Shown here one piece after another: positions 1 to 10,137 of a DNA stretch of 64,000 bases. Under the pieces are notes generated by a model. The model did not search any database. It was not told the DNA's origin and was given only the letters and a program-made list of their open reading frames with translations. Numbering within the stretch: the first letter of the stretch is position 1; each line of letters begins with the position of its first letter. The DNA comes from an uncultured Chitinophagaceae bacterium (GTDB lineage Bacteria > Bacteroidota > Bacteroidia > Chitinophagales > Chitinophagaceae), in contig CALMYJ010000005.1 of NCBI GenBank assembly GCA_937873715.1, positions 310,001 to 374,000 on the forward strand, read 5' to 3'. The position numbers and the translations under genes are program-made.

Positions 1-70
1 CCTGCAAAAATCACCCCCTGCACAACTTTGGTATCGGTTGTTTGCCGTGTGTATTCAATTTTAAAACGGC

Positions 71-78
71 TAACTTTG
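71..78 (+). promoter_or_regulatory. Candidate -7 promoter box TAACTTTG
   Basis: TAACTTTG fits the Bacteroidota -7 consensus TAnnTTTG. A TTTG lies at 41-44, but the 26-base spacing is longer than usual for a -33 element. Transcription from this box would begin near 83-85, which bears on the start of the first gene. Confidence 0.45.
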
Positions 79-82
79 CAGG

Positions 83-433
83 GTGCTTACTGAAAAAGAT
101 ATAGCTTTTATGCAATACTGGGAGCAGCAGCGTGGCCTCCAAAGTACTTTTATGAGTAAACTGCTTCGTGGCCTTCCCATGGCTCTTTTATTTGCATTGC
201 CGGTAATACTTTCGGTATTGGTGGTATGGATTTTTTTTCCGGACTGGTATGCAAAAATTTCAAAAAATTCTTCCGGTGCTTTTGCAACCGTTGTAGTGGC
301 GATGATGGTTATTGTGGTGTTTTATGCCTGGTTCAGGATGCATTACAAGTGGGAGATGAACGAACAGATTTATCATGAACTAAAAGCAAAACAACAGCAG
401 GAACAAACACCCGGTGTACCGGAACAACAATAA
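83..433 (+). CDS. Small two-helix membrane protein of unknown function
   Basis: I do not recognise the family. The frame opens with GTG and encodes 116 residues. Two hydrophobic segments are visible at about residues 30-52 and 66-87, followed by a charged, Gln-rich cytoplasmic-type tail ending in PGVPEQQ. Because the -7 box at 71-78 would put the transcription start on the GTG, the in-frame ATG at 110 (MQYWEQQ) is an equally likely start and would remove nine residues. The gene lies 7 bases before the FKBP lipoprotein gene and probably shares its transcript. No catalytic motif is visible. Confidence 0.7.
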   Translation: MLTEKDIAFMQYWEQQRGLQSTFMSKLLRGLPMALLFALPVILSVLVVWIFFPDWYAKISKNSSGAFATVVVAMMVIVVFYAWFRMHYKWEMNEQIYHELKAKQQQEQTPGVPEQQ

Positions 434-440
434 ATAAAAA

Positions 441-932
441 ATGACCATGATGAGAAAACTGTTTTTAATTGCTTTGCTCCCCTTTGCTTTTCTTTCCTGT
501 AAAAAAACTGCTAAATGCCCCTATACCGCACCAACAGTGGTTGCACCGGCTGCGGAGGTTACGGCCCTGGAGGATTATTTAAATACCAATGGTCTTACAG
601 CTACTCTTACAAAACATTCCAGTGGGTTGTATTATAAAATTGATGCTGCAGGCTCGGGTACAGTGCCGGGAGTGTGCTCGGTTGTAACGGTAAAATACAA
701 TGGCCGCCTAACCAGTGGTGCCAGTTTTGACTCGAACACTACTGGTGTGAGTTTTTATCTCGGTGAATTAATTAATGGCTGGAAGTATGGTATACCTTTA
801 ATTAAAAGCGGTGGAAAAATAACTTTATACCTGCCGCCATCATTAGGCTATGGCAGCACACCTGTGGGTAGTATACCTGCTAACTCTATTTTAATTTTTG
901 ATATAGAACTGGTTAATGTAAGTAATAACTGA
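441..932 (+). CDS. FKBP-type peptidyl-prolyl cis-trans isomerase, lipoprotein
   Basis: This is a predicted envelope lipoprotein that would catalyse prolyl cis-trans isomerisation during folding of exported proteins. The first 20 residues form a lipoprotein signal ending in the lipobox LSC, with Cys20 as the acylation site. Residues of about 60-160 match an FKBP domain: [42 protein letters not shown] and the terminal IFDIELV strand are all visible. At 163 residues it is a single-domain lipid-anchored FKBP, common in Bacteroidota. It sits 7 bases after the small membrane protein gene and 7 bases before the serine deaminase gene. Which client proteins it serves cannot be read from the sequence. 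Confidence 0.9.
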   Translation: MTMMRKLFLIALLPFAFLSCKKTAKCPYTAPTVVAPAAEVTALEDYLNTNGLTATLTKHSSGLYYKIDAAGSGTVPGVCSVVTVKYNGRLTSGASFDSNTTGVSFYLGELINGWKYGIPLIKSGGKITLYLPPSLGYGSTPVGSIPANSILIFDIELVNVSNN

Positions 933-939
933 TACGGTT

Positions 940-2367
940 GTGCCACACGAGGCTATTTCCATATTCCACATGTTTAAGATTGGCGTAGGCCCATCCAGCA
1001 GTCATACGCTTGGCCCGTGGAAAGCAGCACTCCTTTTTTTACATTCCCTCGAACAAAAAAATATGGTACAGCAGGTACAGCAAATTGAAGTATTGCTGTA
1101 CGGCTCTTTGGCTAAAACCGGCGTGGGCCACGGTACTGATATCGCCATACAATTGGGGCTTTGTGGCGAAAACCCGGAAACATTTGAAGTACACAATATA
1201 CACTCCCGTATACAGGATATACGCAGCATGAAAAAACTGCTGTTGCATGGCCGCCACGAAATTGATTTTGACCCGGCAGAGGATATCGAATTTTTAATGT
1301 CTGAATCACTGCCTTTTCATCCCAATGCCCTTACATTTTTAGTACAACTGTATAATGGCGAAACATTTGCCGAAACCTATTATTCTGTTGGTGGAGGATT
1401 TGTAATAAAAGAAGGAGAAACTCAGCAACAGGATGAATCAGTAGTATTACCCTTCCCGGTTAATACCGCCGCCGATTTATTGCACTGGTGTATGAAAACC
1501 GGCCTCTCTATCTGCGAAGTGGTGCAGGAAAATGAAAATGCCTGGCGGCCTGAATTAGAAACCCGTACAGGCATTTTAAAAATATGGCAGGTAATGAAAG
1601 AGTGTATATATGCTGGCTGCCATGCACAGGGTATGTTGCCCGGCGGGCTAAGTGTAAAGCGCCGTGCTTTTGATCTGAATAAAAAATTAACTGCACAAAA
1701 ACAGTATACCCATTACGAAAGCTGGATTAAATGCATACAGGAGGGGGGTAACGATTTTCGCTATACCATCGATTGGGTAAGTTGCTTTGCACTGGCTGTA
1801 AATGAACAAAATGCCGCTTTTGGCCGTGTAGTTACGGCGCCTACCAATGGTGCTGCCGGTGTAATACCGGCCGTATTGATGTACTATGTTGTTTTTTGCG
1901 GAGGCAATAGCGATGAAAAAATCATCCAGTTTTTGCTTACAGCAGGCGAAGTGGGCAGCATATTTAAAAAAGGCGCAACCATATCTGCCGCAATGGGTGG
2001 CTGCCAGGCCGAAATTGGTGTGAGCAGTGCTATGGCTGCAGCGGCCTTAACAGAATGCCTGGGCGGTACACAACGCCAGGCCCTGATGGCTGCTGAAATT
2101 GCGATGGAACATCACCTGGGCCTTACCTGCGACCCCGTAGCCGGGCTGGTGCAGGTGCCTTGCATTGAACGCAATACTATGGGAGCTATTAAGGCCATAA
2201 CAGCCAGCCAGCTTGCACTGCAGAGTACCCCCGACTATGCTAAAGTTAGCCTTGATGCCGTGATAAAAACCATGTGGCAAACCGCCCTTGATATGAACAG
2301 CAAGTACAAGGAAACCGCCGATGGCGGGCTGGCCATCAATATTCCCGTAAACCTAAGTGAGTGTTAG
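940..2367 (+). CDS. sdaA: L-serine ammonia-lyase, single-chain iron-sulfur type
   Basis: The enzyme deaminates L-serine to pyruvate and ammonia using an oxygen-labile [4Fe-4S] cluster in the cytoplasm. The beta-like N-terminus [18 protein letters not shown] and the alpha-like [31 protein letters not shown] and [18 protein letters not shown] blocks are present in one 475-residue chain. The Cys residues in GGCQAE, LTCDP and VPCIER are the family's cluster ligands. The GTG at 940 is preferred because it gives the conserved residues just before the SSSHT motif; ATG at 970 would cut into them. It follows the FKBP gene by 7 bases and is probably in the same operon. Confidence 0.95.
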   Translation: MPHEAISIFHMFKIGVGPSSSHTLGPWKAALLFLHSLEQKNMVQQVQQIEVLLYGSLAKTGVGHGTDIAIQLGLCGENPETFEVHNIHSRIQDIRSMKKLLLHGRHEIDFDPAEDIEFLMSESLPFHPNALTFLVQLYNGETFAETYYSVGGGFVIKEGETQQQDESVVLPFPVNTAADLLHWCMKTGLSICEVVQENENAWRPELETRTGILKIWQVMKECIYAGCHAQGMLPGGLSVKRRAFDLNKKLTAQKQYTHYESWIKCIQEGGNDFRYTIDWVSCFALAVNEQNAAFGRVVTAPTNGAAGVIPAVLMYYVVFCGGNSDEKIIQFLLTAGEVGSIFKKGATISAAMGGCQAEIGVSSAMAAAALTECLGGTQRQALMAAEIAMEHHLGLTCDPVAGLVQVPCIERNTMGAIKAITASQLALQSTPDYAKVSLDAVIKTMWQTALDMNSKYKETADGGLAINIPVNLSEC

Positions 2368-2421
2368 GGTTACTTATACTGCTATATCAAAAAATTAAAT
2401 TGGCGCATCCCATCAACAAAA

Positions 2422-3708
2422 CTATTCAACCACCACCAGGTGATAATGCTTTTTTCCACGCTGCACCAACAGGTACCGGTTGTTGAGCAGTTGGCTGGCC
2501 GTAATGCTGGTTTCAATACCTTCTACCTTTACTTTATTGATACTAATGCCGCCGTTTTGTACCATTTTACGGGCTTCGCCCTTGCTGGGCATAATTTTAG
2601 TATCGGCCAGCAGGCTTACAATATCTGCACCGGCTTCCAGCACCGATTTGGCAATATTTACAGTAGGAACACCATCCAATACCTGCAGCAACTGGTCTTC
2701 ATTCAATTGCGCTAATATTTCGGCAGTGTCGTTGTTAAAAAGTATTTCGGAAGCTTTTACGGCAAATTCATAATCAGCCCGGCTGTGTACAAAGCAGGTT
2801 ACTTCTTCGGCCAGTTTTTTTTGCAGCTGGCGCTGGTGTTCATTACCGGTATGAGCAGCAATCAATGCATCAATTTCTGCTTTGGGTAAAAAAGTAAAAA
2901 TCTTAATGTATTTCTCTGCATCCGCATCAGCCGTATTGAGCCAGAACTGGTAAAACTGGTAGGGTGATGTTTTTGCAGGGTCTAACCATACATTGCCTTT
3001 TTCACTTTTGCCAAATTTGCCGCCATCGGCTTTTGTAATCAGGGGGCAGGTAAAAGCGAAAGCTTCGCCACCGGTTTTGCGGCGAATCAGTTCGGTGCCG
3101 GTAACGATATTGCCCCACTGATCGCTGCCGCCCATTTGCAGCCTGCATTGTTTATTCGTGTACAGCCAATAGTAGTCGTAGCCTTGTACCAACTGGTAGG
3201 TAAATTCAGTAAAACTCATGCCGCTATCGCTGTTCAGGCGTTTTTTTACACTGTCTTTCGCCATCATGTAGTTTACGGTAATATGCTTACCGGCTTCACG
3301 GATAAAATCCAGGAAGCTGATATGCTTAAACCAGTCATAGTTGTTCACCATCTCGGCAGCATTGGGTTTGCTGCTATTGAAGTCGAGGTATTTTTCTAAT
3401 TGTTTTTTTACACAGGCAAGGTTGTGGTTCAAGGTTTCTTCGCTTAAAAAATTACGTTCTTCACTTTTACCGCTGGGGTCGCCCACCATACCGGTAGCGC
3501 CGCCCACCAGGGCAAGTGGTTTGTGGCCACAGCGTTGCAGGTGGTTCAGTAAAATAATAGGAACCAGGTTGCCAATATGCAGGCTGTCGGCAGTGGGGTC
3601 GAAGCCGATATAGCCTGTGGTCATTTCTTTATTCAGTTGTTCTTCTGTGCCGGGCATTATATCCTGTATCATGCCTCTCCATTGCAATTCTTCTATCAGG
3701 TTGGTCAT
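2422..3708 (-). CDS. tyrS: Tyrosyl-tRNA synthetase
   Basis: A class I aminoacyl-tRNA synthetase that charges tRNA-Tyr. The 428-residue protein shows the HIGH-type motif as HIGN at residues 44-47, the tyrosine-binding region around QGYDYYWLY and [11 protein letters not shown], and the KMSKS-type loop as KFGKS at 231-235. The C-terminus from about residue 360 carries an S4 RNA-binding domain ([20 protein letters not shown]). Length and domain order match the bacterial TyrS of the KFGKS subgroup. The ATG at 3708 gives the usual short N-terminus. It is convergent with the serine deaminase gene and divergent from the first PorU2 gene. Confidence 0.97.
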   Translation of the reverse strand: MTNLIEELQWRGMIQDIMPGTEEQLNKEMTTGYIGFDPTADSLHIGNLVPIILLNHLQRCGHKPLALVGGATGMVGDPSGKSEERNFLSEETLNHNLACVKKQLEKYLDFNSSKPNAAEMVNNYDWFKHISFLDFIREAGKHITVNYMMAKDSVKKRLNSDSGMSFTEFTYQLVQGYDYYWLYTNKQCRLQMGGSDQWGNIVTGTELIRRKTGGEAFAFTCPLITKADGGKFGKSEKGNVWLDPAKTSPYQFYQFWLNTADADAEKYIKIFTFLPKAEIDALIAAHTGNEHQRQLQKKLAEEVTCFVHSRADYEFAVKASEILFNNDTAEILAQLNEDQLLQVLDGVPTVNIAKSVLEAGADIVSLLADTKIMPSKGEARKMVQNGGISINKVKVEGIETSITASQLLNNRYLLVQRGKKHYHLVVVE

Positions 3709-3790
3709 GGTATGAAAGCCTGGTTTTTAATTTTGTTGAAGTGCCAGGCAGTTTTTTTGCAAATGTGCTTACAAAAATTCATAAATAAGC

Positions 3791-3798
3791 TAAGTTTG
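3791..3798 (+). promoter_or_regulatory. Candidate -7 promoter box TAAGTTTG for the first PorU2 gene
   Basis: TAAGTTTG matches TAnnTTTG in the 248-base divergent gap between tyrS and the C25 peptidase gene. It would leave a leader of about 150 bases. No TTG at the expected -33 distance was found, so the call is tentative. Confidence 0.3.
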
Positions 3799-3956
3799 TA
3801 GCACTTTCGCCTTAAAAATGTTCTGTATCCGTTGTAGGATAATTAACCGGTTTATACAGGTATCGATACTAAAATAATTTTACAGTCGTTTTAGCTTCAT
3901 CCCAAAACCCTGTTTTAAACATCCGGTACTGTTTACCAAAATTAATTTCGGCATTC

Positions 3957-6900
3957 ATGAAAAAAATATTTCTTGTTATACTTGCCGCTTTGTGTATTGG
4001 CCGGGGCATGGCACAGGTGTATAACAATGAATGGATAGATTATACTAAAACCTACTACCGCTTTAAAGTAGGTGCCAATGGGCTGTATCGTATTTCGCAA
4101 TCCATGCTTACCAGTATGGGGTTGGGAACTGTGCAGGCTCAGCACTTTCAATTGTGGAGCCAGGGCACCGAAGTGCCTTTATTTACCTCGGTACCCAGCG
4201 GTACGCTGGGTGCATCAGATTACCTTGAGTTTTACGGACAAATAAATGATGGCAGCCTCGATAAAAAACTGTTTAAGCTTGATACGCTGCAGATGAATGA
4301 TAAATGGAGCCTGTATGCCGATACGGCTATTTATTTTTTAACAGTAAATACCACATCTGCCAATAAGCGCCTGCTTAACCCCGGCAATAATGTAGCCGGT
4401 AATATACTGCCTGCCGAAGCATATTTTATGCATACCCTTAGCCGTTATTATAAAGATGCACTGAACCCGGGCTTTGGGGTCAATCTCGGCGAAATGATTT
4501 ACTCTTCCACTTACGAAACCGCTGAAGGCTGGGGCAGTAACTTACTTGCTGCCGGCCGAACGGCAATATCCAGCCATAACAACCTGCAGGTATATGCCAG
4601 TGGCCCCGCTGCCAGCCTGGTAGCTACTGTGGCCGGTGCAACCGCCGCTAACCGCACCGTTACACTGAGGCTCAATGGGAATGTAGCTACCTCCGGCGCT
4701 GTAAACAATTATACCATTGCTCATTTAAGAAATCATACCATATCACTTTCGGTATTGGCAGGCGATACAGCCAGTTTTGCTTTTTCGCATAGTGGTGTGG
4801 GTACCGATAATATTGTTATTGCCAGCTACCAGCTTAGCTATCCACGTAAGTTTAATTTTGGCAATGCCACACAGTTTTATTTTGAACTGCCGGCAGGCGC
4901 TTCAAAATACTTAGAGATCAGCAACTTTAATGCTGGTGCTGCAAGCCCCGTGCTGTACGATATAGCAAATAACAACCGGCAGGTGGCAGTTGTGGAGGGT
5001 GGTGTAATAAAATTTGTATTGCCGGCATCGGCCATTACCCGTAAGCTGGTACTGCTGAGTACTCATGCTCCACATACGTATGCGGTAAACAGTTTTACAC
5101 AACGCAATTTTATCAATTATGCACTGCCGGCCAACCAGGGCGATTACCTGGTAATATCGCACCACAATTTATTTAATGATGGTAACGGTAATGATTATGT
5201 GGAACAATACAGGCAGTACCGGGCCTCTGTGCCAGGCGGCGGATTTAATGCCAAAACCATTAATGCCGAACAACTGGTAGACCAGTTTGCCTTTGGCGTA
5301 AAGCATCACCCGGCCTCAATCCGAAACTTTGCCGCTTACAGCCTTGCTAACTTTACCGTGCAGCCTAAATATATTTTCCTGGTTGGTAAAGGGGTACATT
5401 ATGCCGACCTGCGGCGTTATGAAAAGCACATACATGTAGACCGATATGCTATGGTGCCCACTTTTGGCTGGCCTGCATCGGATAACCTGTTAACGGCTAC
5501 CAGGCTTACGCATACAGCTACTATTCCTGTGGGCAGGCTTTCGGCTATTACCGGTGCCGAAGTAGGGGTGTACCTCGAAAAAGTAAAAGAATATGAGCAG
5601 GTGCAAAGTGCAGCATCGCAGGATATAAACGGAAAACGCTGGATGAAAAATATAGCCCATATTACCGGTGGCCTTACCGATCCGGGGCTGGCAGCACTCA
5701 TCAATTATTATATGGGTACCTACCGGTCATCCGTAACTGATACACTTTTTGGGGCAGATGTTTACAGCTTTAGCAAAAATGCCGGGCTTACCGCAGCAGG
5801 CGGCAAAAGTCTTGAAAAATTGTTTGAAGAAGGGCTTTCGATGGTTACCTATTTTGGACACTCTTCGCCCAACTCTATCGAGTTTAATCTTGATAATCCC
5901 AATAGTTATAATAATGCTGGTAAATACCCGGTGATTATGATTAACGGTTGTAATAGCGGTAATCTCTTTGCTTACGATACACTGCGCCAATATACCGGCG
6001 GTGCCTTGTCAGAAAAATTTGTACTGGCTAATAAAAAGGGTAGCATTGCTTATATCGCTACTACGCATTTTGGCTTACCTACACAGTTAGATTATATCAC
6101 TACTGCTTTTTACAGGAACTTCAGCAGGGCGATGTATGGCCAGCCCTTGGGCAACCTGATGCAAACCACTATGCAACAGGTAATGACAAATTATCCTGCG
6201 GATTATATTGCCCGTACGCATGTGGAAGAAATAAACCTTCATGGCGATCCGGCTGTGCGGATGAACAATCATACAAAGCCCGACTATGTGATTACGGAGC
6301 CTATGCTCAGTTTTGCACCGGCACAAATCAGCCAGGCGGATACAAGGGTAAAAATTACAGCCCGTTTTACAAACATAGGCCGTGCCGTAAAAGACTCATT
6401 AAGCATCCGGCTGCTGCGTATGCTGCCCGACAGCCAAATCCTAACATTAGGAAACTTCAGGATAAAGGCACCGGCACTTACTGACAGTATTGTGTATACG
6501 CTAAACCTTAATCCATCGGTTGACAGTGGTACCAATCATATCATCGCCATAATAGACCCCGCTAACCTGGTAGATGAACTATCGGAAAGCAATAATACCG
6601 TTACCAAAAGTTTTACGATTGTACAAAATGAAATCAGACCAGTATGGCCTTATAATTTTTCCATAACCGACATCAATACACAGCCGCTTTACGCATCTAC
6701 TGCTTATGCCCTCAGCGAAGCAAAGGAGTACGTGATGCAATTAGATACAACCGAAAAGTTTAACTCACCTTTATTAGTAACAAAATCAGTATTGGCTTCA
6801 GGTGGTGTATTGAAATTTGAGCCGGGTATAGTGTATAAAGACAGTACGGTGTATTACTGGAGGGTGGCCACTGGCCCTGTAGATCCGTTTACGCTTTGGA

Positions 6901-8750
6901 GAAACAGTTCGTTTATGTACATTAATGGCGGGCAGGATGGCTTTGCGCAGGCACATTATGACCAGTATAAAAAGAACAGTTTTACCGGGATGAAAATTGA
7001 CAGCAATACGCACAAGTTTGCTTTTGATGATATAACCCGGCAGCTACTTATACGTACCGGCTTATATCCTTACTACAATTGGGATCAGATAAACCTTAGT
7101 ATTGACCAGGAGCAGTTTGAACAGTATGGTTGTGTATATAATTCCATACAGTTTACCGTATACAACCCCGTAACCTTACAACCCTGGAAAAATTTTCCTG
7201 TAGCTGGTAAAGGCAGCTATGGCAGTTATCCCGTTTGTAATGGCGCTGCCGATGGTTCCAGGTATATTTTTGAATTTCCTTACGATGATACGGCTTATCG
7301 CCGCAGGGCTATGGAGTTTTTTGATATTATTCCTGATGGGTATTATGTATCCATCACTAACCTCGGTTTTACCGGCAATACTACATTTATTAACAGGTGG
7401 AAAGCCGATACCGCTTCGCTGGGCAGCGGTAAATCGCTGTGGCATAAATTTCAGCAATACGGCTTAACAAAAATCGATTCGTTTTATAAAAACCTTCCTT
7501 TCCTTTTTGTATTTAAAAAAGGAGATGCAGCCAGTTTTGCCACAAGGCAATACATGGGCGAAAGCCACACATCGCAGGTGATTGGGATAGATAATGTGCC
7601 CGGCAGCAGTGTAAAAGGCAGTATGGAATCGGGATGGATGGGCCCGGTAAATTTTTGGAACAGGTTTAAATGGAAAGAAGTGTTGCAGGCCGGCTCAACC
7701 ACCACCCGGAATTTTGATATCATTGGCAGAAATACAGCCGGTAACGAAGTGCAATTAGCCAGGATACATCATTCAAAAGATACCACTATAGATTTTATCG
7801 ACGCCACCATTTACCCCTACCTAAAAGTAAGAATGAATAATGCGGATGCGGTAAATGTAAAGCCAACACAGCTTAAGCACCTGATGCTTACGGCCGATCA
7901 TATTCCTGAAGGAGCAATTTCGCCTTACCAGGTTTTTGCCGTGGCAGACACTTTAGCCCCATCGGATACCTTAAAGCTACAGGCCAGGTTTGTAAATGTG
8001 AGTAATATTTTATTCGACAGCATCCGGGTAAAGCTTACCCTTACATCTGCCGAGGGTGCCCGAAAAACATTTTGGAACAGGCCTGATGGTTCCCGCTACG
8101 ATATGCTTATTGGCGGCGACAGTGTGCTCATTCAATTTAATGTACCACTAACCGGCTTTTTTGGTATGCAAAAAATGGTGTTAGAGGTTAATCCCGATAA
8201 CGATCAGCCGGAAATGCACCATTTTAATAATTATATTTTTAAAACTATTTATGTTACCAGTCCGCCGGTATGCCCCGGCAGTACGCAGTTGTATACAGCT
8301 GGTGCTCATAAAACCGGCAACACCTACCAATGGCAGGTAAATACCGGTACCGGCTATACCCCAATAACCGAAAGCAGTTTGTATACCGGCACCACTACCG
8401 CTAACCTGCAGGTAAACGTTAACCAGGCACCCACTTCGATGTATGGCTACAGGTATACCTGCAAAATTACCAATGGTACTTTGGTAACCTACTCGCCGGA
8501 GTACCTGCTAAAATTTAGCGCCAGGTGGACGGGCGGCACCAGCACACAATGGAGTAATATAGCCAACTGGGATTGCGGCGTACTGCCCGATGCCAATACC
8601 GATGTAATTGTGCCCACAGGCTTGCCACGATACCCAATTGTTGCAGAAGGTGTAATGGCCCGGTGCAGGAGTATAAAGCTTTTACCAGGTGCCACGGCAC
8701 AGGTAGATACCGGTGGGCAGGTGGAAATTACCGGGCCACCCGGAAATTAA
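3957..8750 (+). CDS. porU2: PorU2-type C25 family peptidase, large exported protein without recognisable T9SS sorting domain
   Basis: A 1597-residue exported protein with signal peptide MKKIFLVILAALCIGRGMAQ. The gingipain-type C25 peptidase domain spans about residues 480-780 (YIFLVGKGVHYADLRR, VPTFGWPASDNL, GRLSAITGAEV) with a His-Cys dyad: His635 in YFGHSSPN and Cys665 in INGCNSGNLF. C25 proteins of this form include the T9SS sortase PorU, which removes sorting domains from cargo, and its paralogue PorU2. CARDB-like segments follow at about 785-900 and 1325-1435, each with a D(E/Q)xxExNN-like motif. The end holds an Ig-like segment and a WSNIANWDCG...TDVIVPTG motif near 1540-1570, not a YPNP sorting domain. 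Family calls follow its own motifs and the adjacent PorV2-type gene; actual sortase activity is inference. Confidence 0.85.
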   Translation: MKKIFLVILAALCIGRGMAQVYNNEWIDYTKTYYRFKVGANGLYRISQSMLTSMGLGTVQAQHFQLWSQGTEVPLFTSVPSGTLGASDYLEFYGQINDGSLDKKLFKLDTLQMNDKWSLYADTAIYFLTVNTTSANKRLLNPGNNVAGNILPAEAYFMHTLSRYYKDALNPGFGVNLGEMIYSSTYETAEGWGSNLLAAGRTAISSHNNLQVYASGPAASLVATVAGATAANRTVTLRLNGNVATSGAVNNYTIAHLRNHTISLSVLAGDTASFAFSHSGVGTDNIVIASYQLSYPRKFNFGNATQFYFELPAGASKYLEISNFNAGAASPVLYDIANNNRQVAVVEGGVIKFVLPASAITRKLVLLSTHAPHTYAVNSFTQRNFINYALPANQGDYLVISHHNLFNDGNGNDYVEQYRQYRASVPGGGFNAKTINAEQLVDQFAFGVKHHPASIRNFAAYSLANFTVQPKYIFLVGKGVHYADLRRYEKHIHVDRYAMVPTFGWPASDNLLTATRLTHTATIPVGRLSAITGAEVGVYLEKVKEYEQVQSAASQDINGKRWMKNIAHITGGLTDPGLAALINYYMGTYRSSVTDTLFGADVYSFSKNAGLTAAGGKSLEKLFEEGLSMVTYFGHSSPNSIEFNLDNPNSYNNAGKYPVIMINGCNSGNLFAYDTLRQYTGGALSEKFVLANKKGSIAYIATTHFGLPTQLDYITTAFYRNFSRAMYGQPLGNLMQTTMQQVMTNYPADYIARTHVEEINLHGDPAVRMNNHTKPDYVITEPMLSFAPAQISQADTRVKITARFTNIGRAVKDSLSIRLLRMLPDSQILTLGNFRIKAPALTDSIVYTLNLNPSVDSGTNHIIAIIDPANLVDELSESNNTVTKSFTIVQNEIRPVWPYNFSITDINTQPLYASTAYALSEAKEYVMQLDTTEKFNSPLLVTKSVLASGGVLKFEPGIVYKDSTVYYWRVATGPVDPFTLWRNSSFMYINGGQDGFAQAHYDQYKKNSFTGMKIDSNTHKFAFDDITRQLLIRTGLYPYYNWDQINLSIDQEQFEQYGCVYNSIQFTVYNPVTLQPWKNFPVAGKGSYGSYPVCNGAADGSRYIFEFPYDDTAYRRRAMEFFDIIPDGYYVSITNLGFTGNTTFINRWKADTASLGSGKSLWHKFQQYGLTKIDSFYKNLPFLFVFKKGDAASFATRQYMGESHTSQVIGIDNVPGSSVKGSMESGWMGPVNFWNRFKWKEVLQAGSTTTRNFDIIGRNTAGNEVQLARIHHSKDTTIDFIDATIYPYLKVRMNNADAVNVKPTQLKHLMLTADHIPEGAISPYQVFAVADTLAPSDTLKLQARFVNVSNILFDSIRVKLTLTSAEGARKTFWNRPDGSRYDMLIGGDSVLIQFNVPLTGFFGMQKMVLEVNPDNDQPEMHHFNNYIFKTIYVTSPPVCPGSTQLYTAGAHKTGNTYQWQVNTGTGYTPITESSLYTGTTTANLQVNVNQAPTSMYGYRYTCKITNGTLVTYSPEYLLKFSARWTGGTSTQWSNIANWDCGVLPDANTDVIVPTGLPRYPIVAEGVMARCRSIKLLPGATAQVDTGGQVEITGPPGN

Positions 8751-8769
8751 ACCTAAACAAATGATTAGT

Positions 8770-8806
8770 AAAAGGCTGTATGTAACAAAACATGCAGCCT
8801 TTTGTT
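8770..8806 (+). terminator. Rho-independent terminator after first PorU2 gene
   Basis: AAAAGGCTGTATG pairs with CATGCAGCCTTTT around the loop TAACAAAA: thirteen base pairs with one G-T wobble, running into TTTTG. It separates the first PorU2 gene from the PorV2-PorU2 pair. Confidence 0.85.
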
Positions 8807-8877
8807 ATGTCAACGGGTCTTTATCCTGTAATCGTCTGGCAATATTTAATAGTAAGCCATTTTGAGGCCATTATCCA

Positions 8878-8885
8878 TAAATTTG
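8878..8885 (+). promoter_or_regulatory. Candidate -7 promoter box TAAATTTG for PorV2 gene
   Basis: TAAATTTG fits TAnnTTTG and lies 117 bases before the PorV2 ATG, after the upstream terminator. The nearest TTTG upstream (8861) is too close to be a normal -33 element. The rest of the 252-base gap shows no gene. Confidence 0.35.
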
Positions 8886-9002
8886 CGTATCTGATGAGTA
8901 GCCCCCAGCACCTCTCTGATGCACAATTTACCAAAGAATTAATCGTTGTAGGGGATAAGTAGTTATCCGCTTACAAACCGTTCAACAAATAGTAAACAGA
9001 TT

Positions 9003-10109
9003 ATGTTTCATACCAAAATTCCTGCTGTAATCCTGGGTATTTTGCTTTTTTCGTGCCCCGGCAAAGCCCAGTTCAGGAAATATTCCAACGAATTTTTAAA
9101 CATAGGTGCAGGTGCAAGAGGCCTGGCTATGGGTGGTGCCCAGGTAGCTTCCGTGCAAGATGGTACTGCTGGCTACTGGAACCCTGCCGGCCTAACCGGT
9201 GTTAAAGACAATGCTGTGGTAAACCTGATGCATGCCGAATATTTTGCCGGTATTGGCAAATTCGATTACGGATCTGTAGCCATACCTATACAGGATAATA
9301 TGCGTACAGTTGGTTTTTCGCTACTGCGTTTTGCGGTAGATGATATTCCCAACACCCTTTTTCTTGTAGAGCCGGATGGCAGCCTCAACTATAACAATAT
9401 TCAAACTTTCTCCTCTGCCGATTATGGTTTCTTGTTCTCTTTTGCTCAATCGGTGGTGGATGATGATGACCAGCAGTTAAGTTTTGGTGTTAATGCAAAA
9501 ATTATCCATCGCAAAGTGGGCAGCTTTGCCACTGCCTGGGGCTTTGGCCTCGATGCTGGCGTGCAACTGCATACCGGCAACTGGCACCTGGGGGCTGTGG
9601 CCAGGGATATTACCACCACATTTAATGCATGGTCGTTTAAATTTACCGAAAGGGAAAAAGAGAGGCTTTACCTCACAAAAAACGATATACCCGTAAAATC
9701 AACGGAGCTTACTGCGCCAAGGTTGGTACTGGGTGCCGGGTACGATTTTAGGCTGAGCGAAGCTGTGAACCTGCTGGCCGAAGCCAACCTGAATATGACT
9801 TTTGACGGTAAGCGCAATACTTTGCTTAAATCGAATGCAGTAAGTGTAGACCCCAGCCTGGGCCTTGAAGCATCGGTGAATGATGCTTTTTTTGTAAGGG
9901 CAGGCATTACAAATTTTCAAAAAGCCTTAGCGGATGGCGATACCCTTAATCAAAAAAGGGTGTGGATATACCAGCCATCGTTAGGTGCTGGTATTAAGCT
10001 TAAAAATGTAATGCTCGATTATGCCTATACCAACCTGGCCAACCAGCAAAACCCCCTGTATACCCATGTGTTTTCGCTGCGCCTAACTTTTGGACGTAAA
10101 GAGGATTAA
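9003..10109 (+). CDS. porV2: PorV2-type outer membrane beta-barrel protein (PorV/PorQ family)
   Basis: A 368-residue predicted outer-membrane barrel of the PorV/PorQ family. It has a signal peptide (to about residue 23, ...PGKAQ) and the family N-terminus FLNIGAGARGLAMGGAQVASVQDGTAGYWNPAGLTG. Alternating amphipathic strands continue to a C-terminal HVFSLRLTFGRKED strand. In T9SS, PorV shuttles folded cargo and is paired with the PorU sortase; the PorV2 subgroup is known mainly by its neighbourhood with PorU2-type genes, as here. It is 28 bases upstream of the second PorU2 gene, so the two are likely one operon. Function as a PorU2 partner is inferred from position. Confidence 0.85.
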   Translation: MFHTKIPAVILGILLFSCPGKAQFRKYSNEFLNIGAGARGLAMGGAQVASVQDGTAGYWNPAGLTGVKDNAVVNLMHAEYFAGIGKFDYGSVAIPIQDNMRTVGFSLLRFAVDDIPNTLFLVEPDGSLNYNNIQTFSSADYGFLFSFAQSVVDDDDQQLSFGVNAKIIHRKVGSFATAWGFGLDAGVQLHTGNWHLGAVARDITTTFNAWSFKFTEREKERLYLTKNDIPVKSTELTAPRLVLGAGYDFRLSEAVNLLAEANLNMTFDGKRNTLLKSNAVSVDPSLGLEASVNDAFFVRAGITNFQKALADGDTLNQKRVWIYQPSLGAGIKLKNVMLDYAYTNLANQQNPLYTHVFSLRLTFGRKED

Positions 10110-10137
10110 ACAAAATATTGATTCAATATAACCGACA

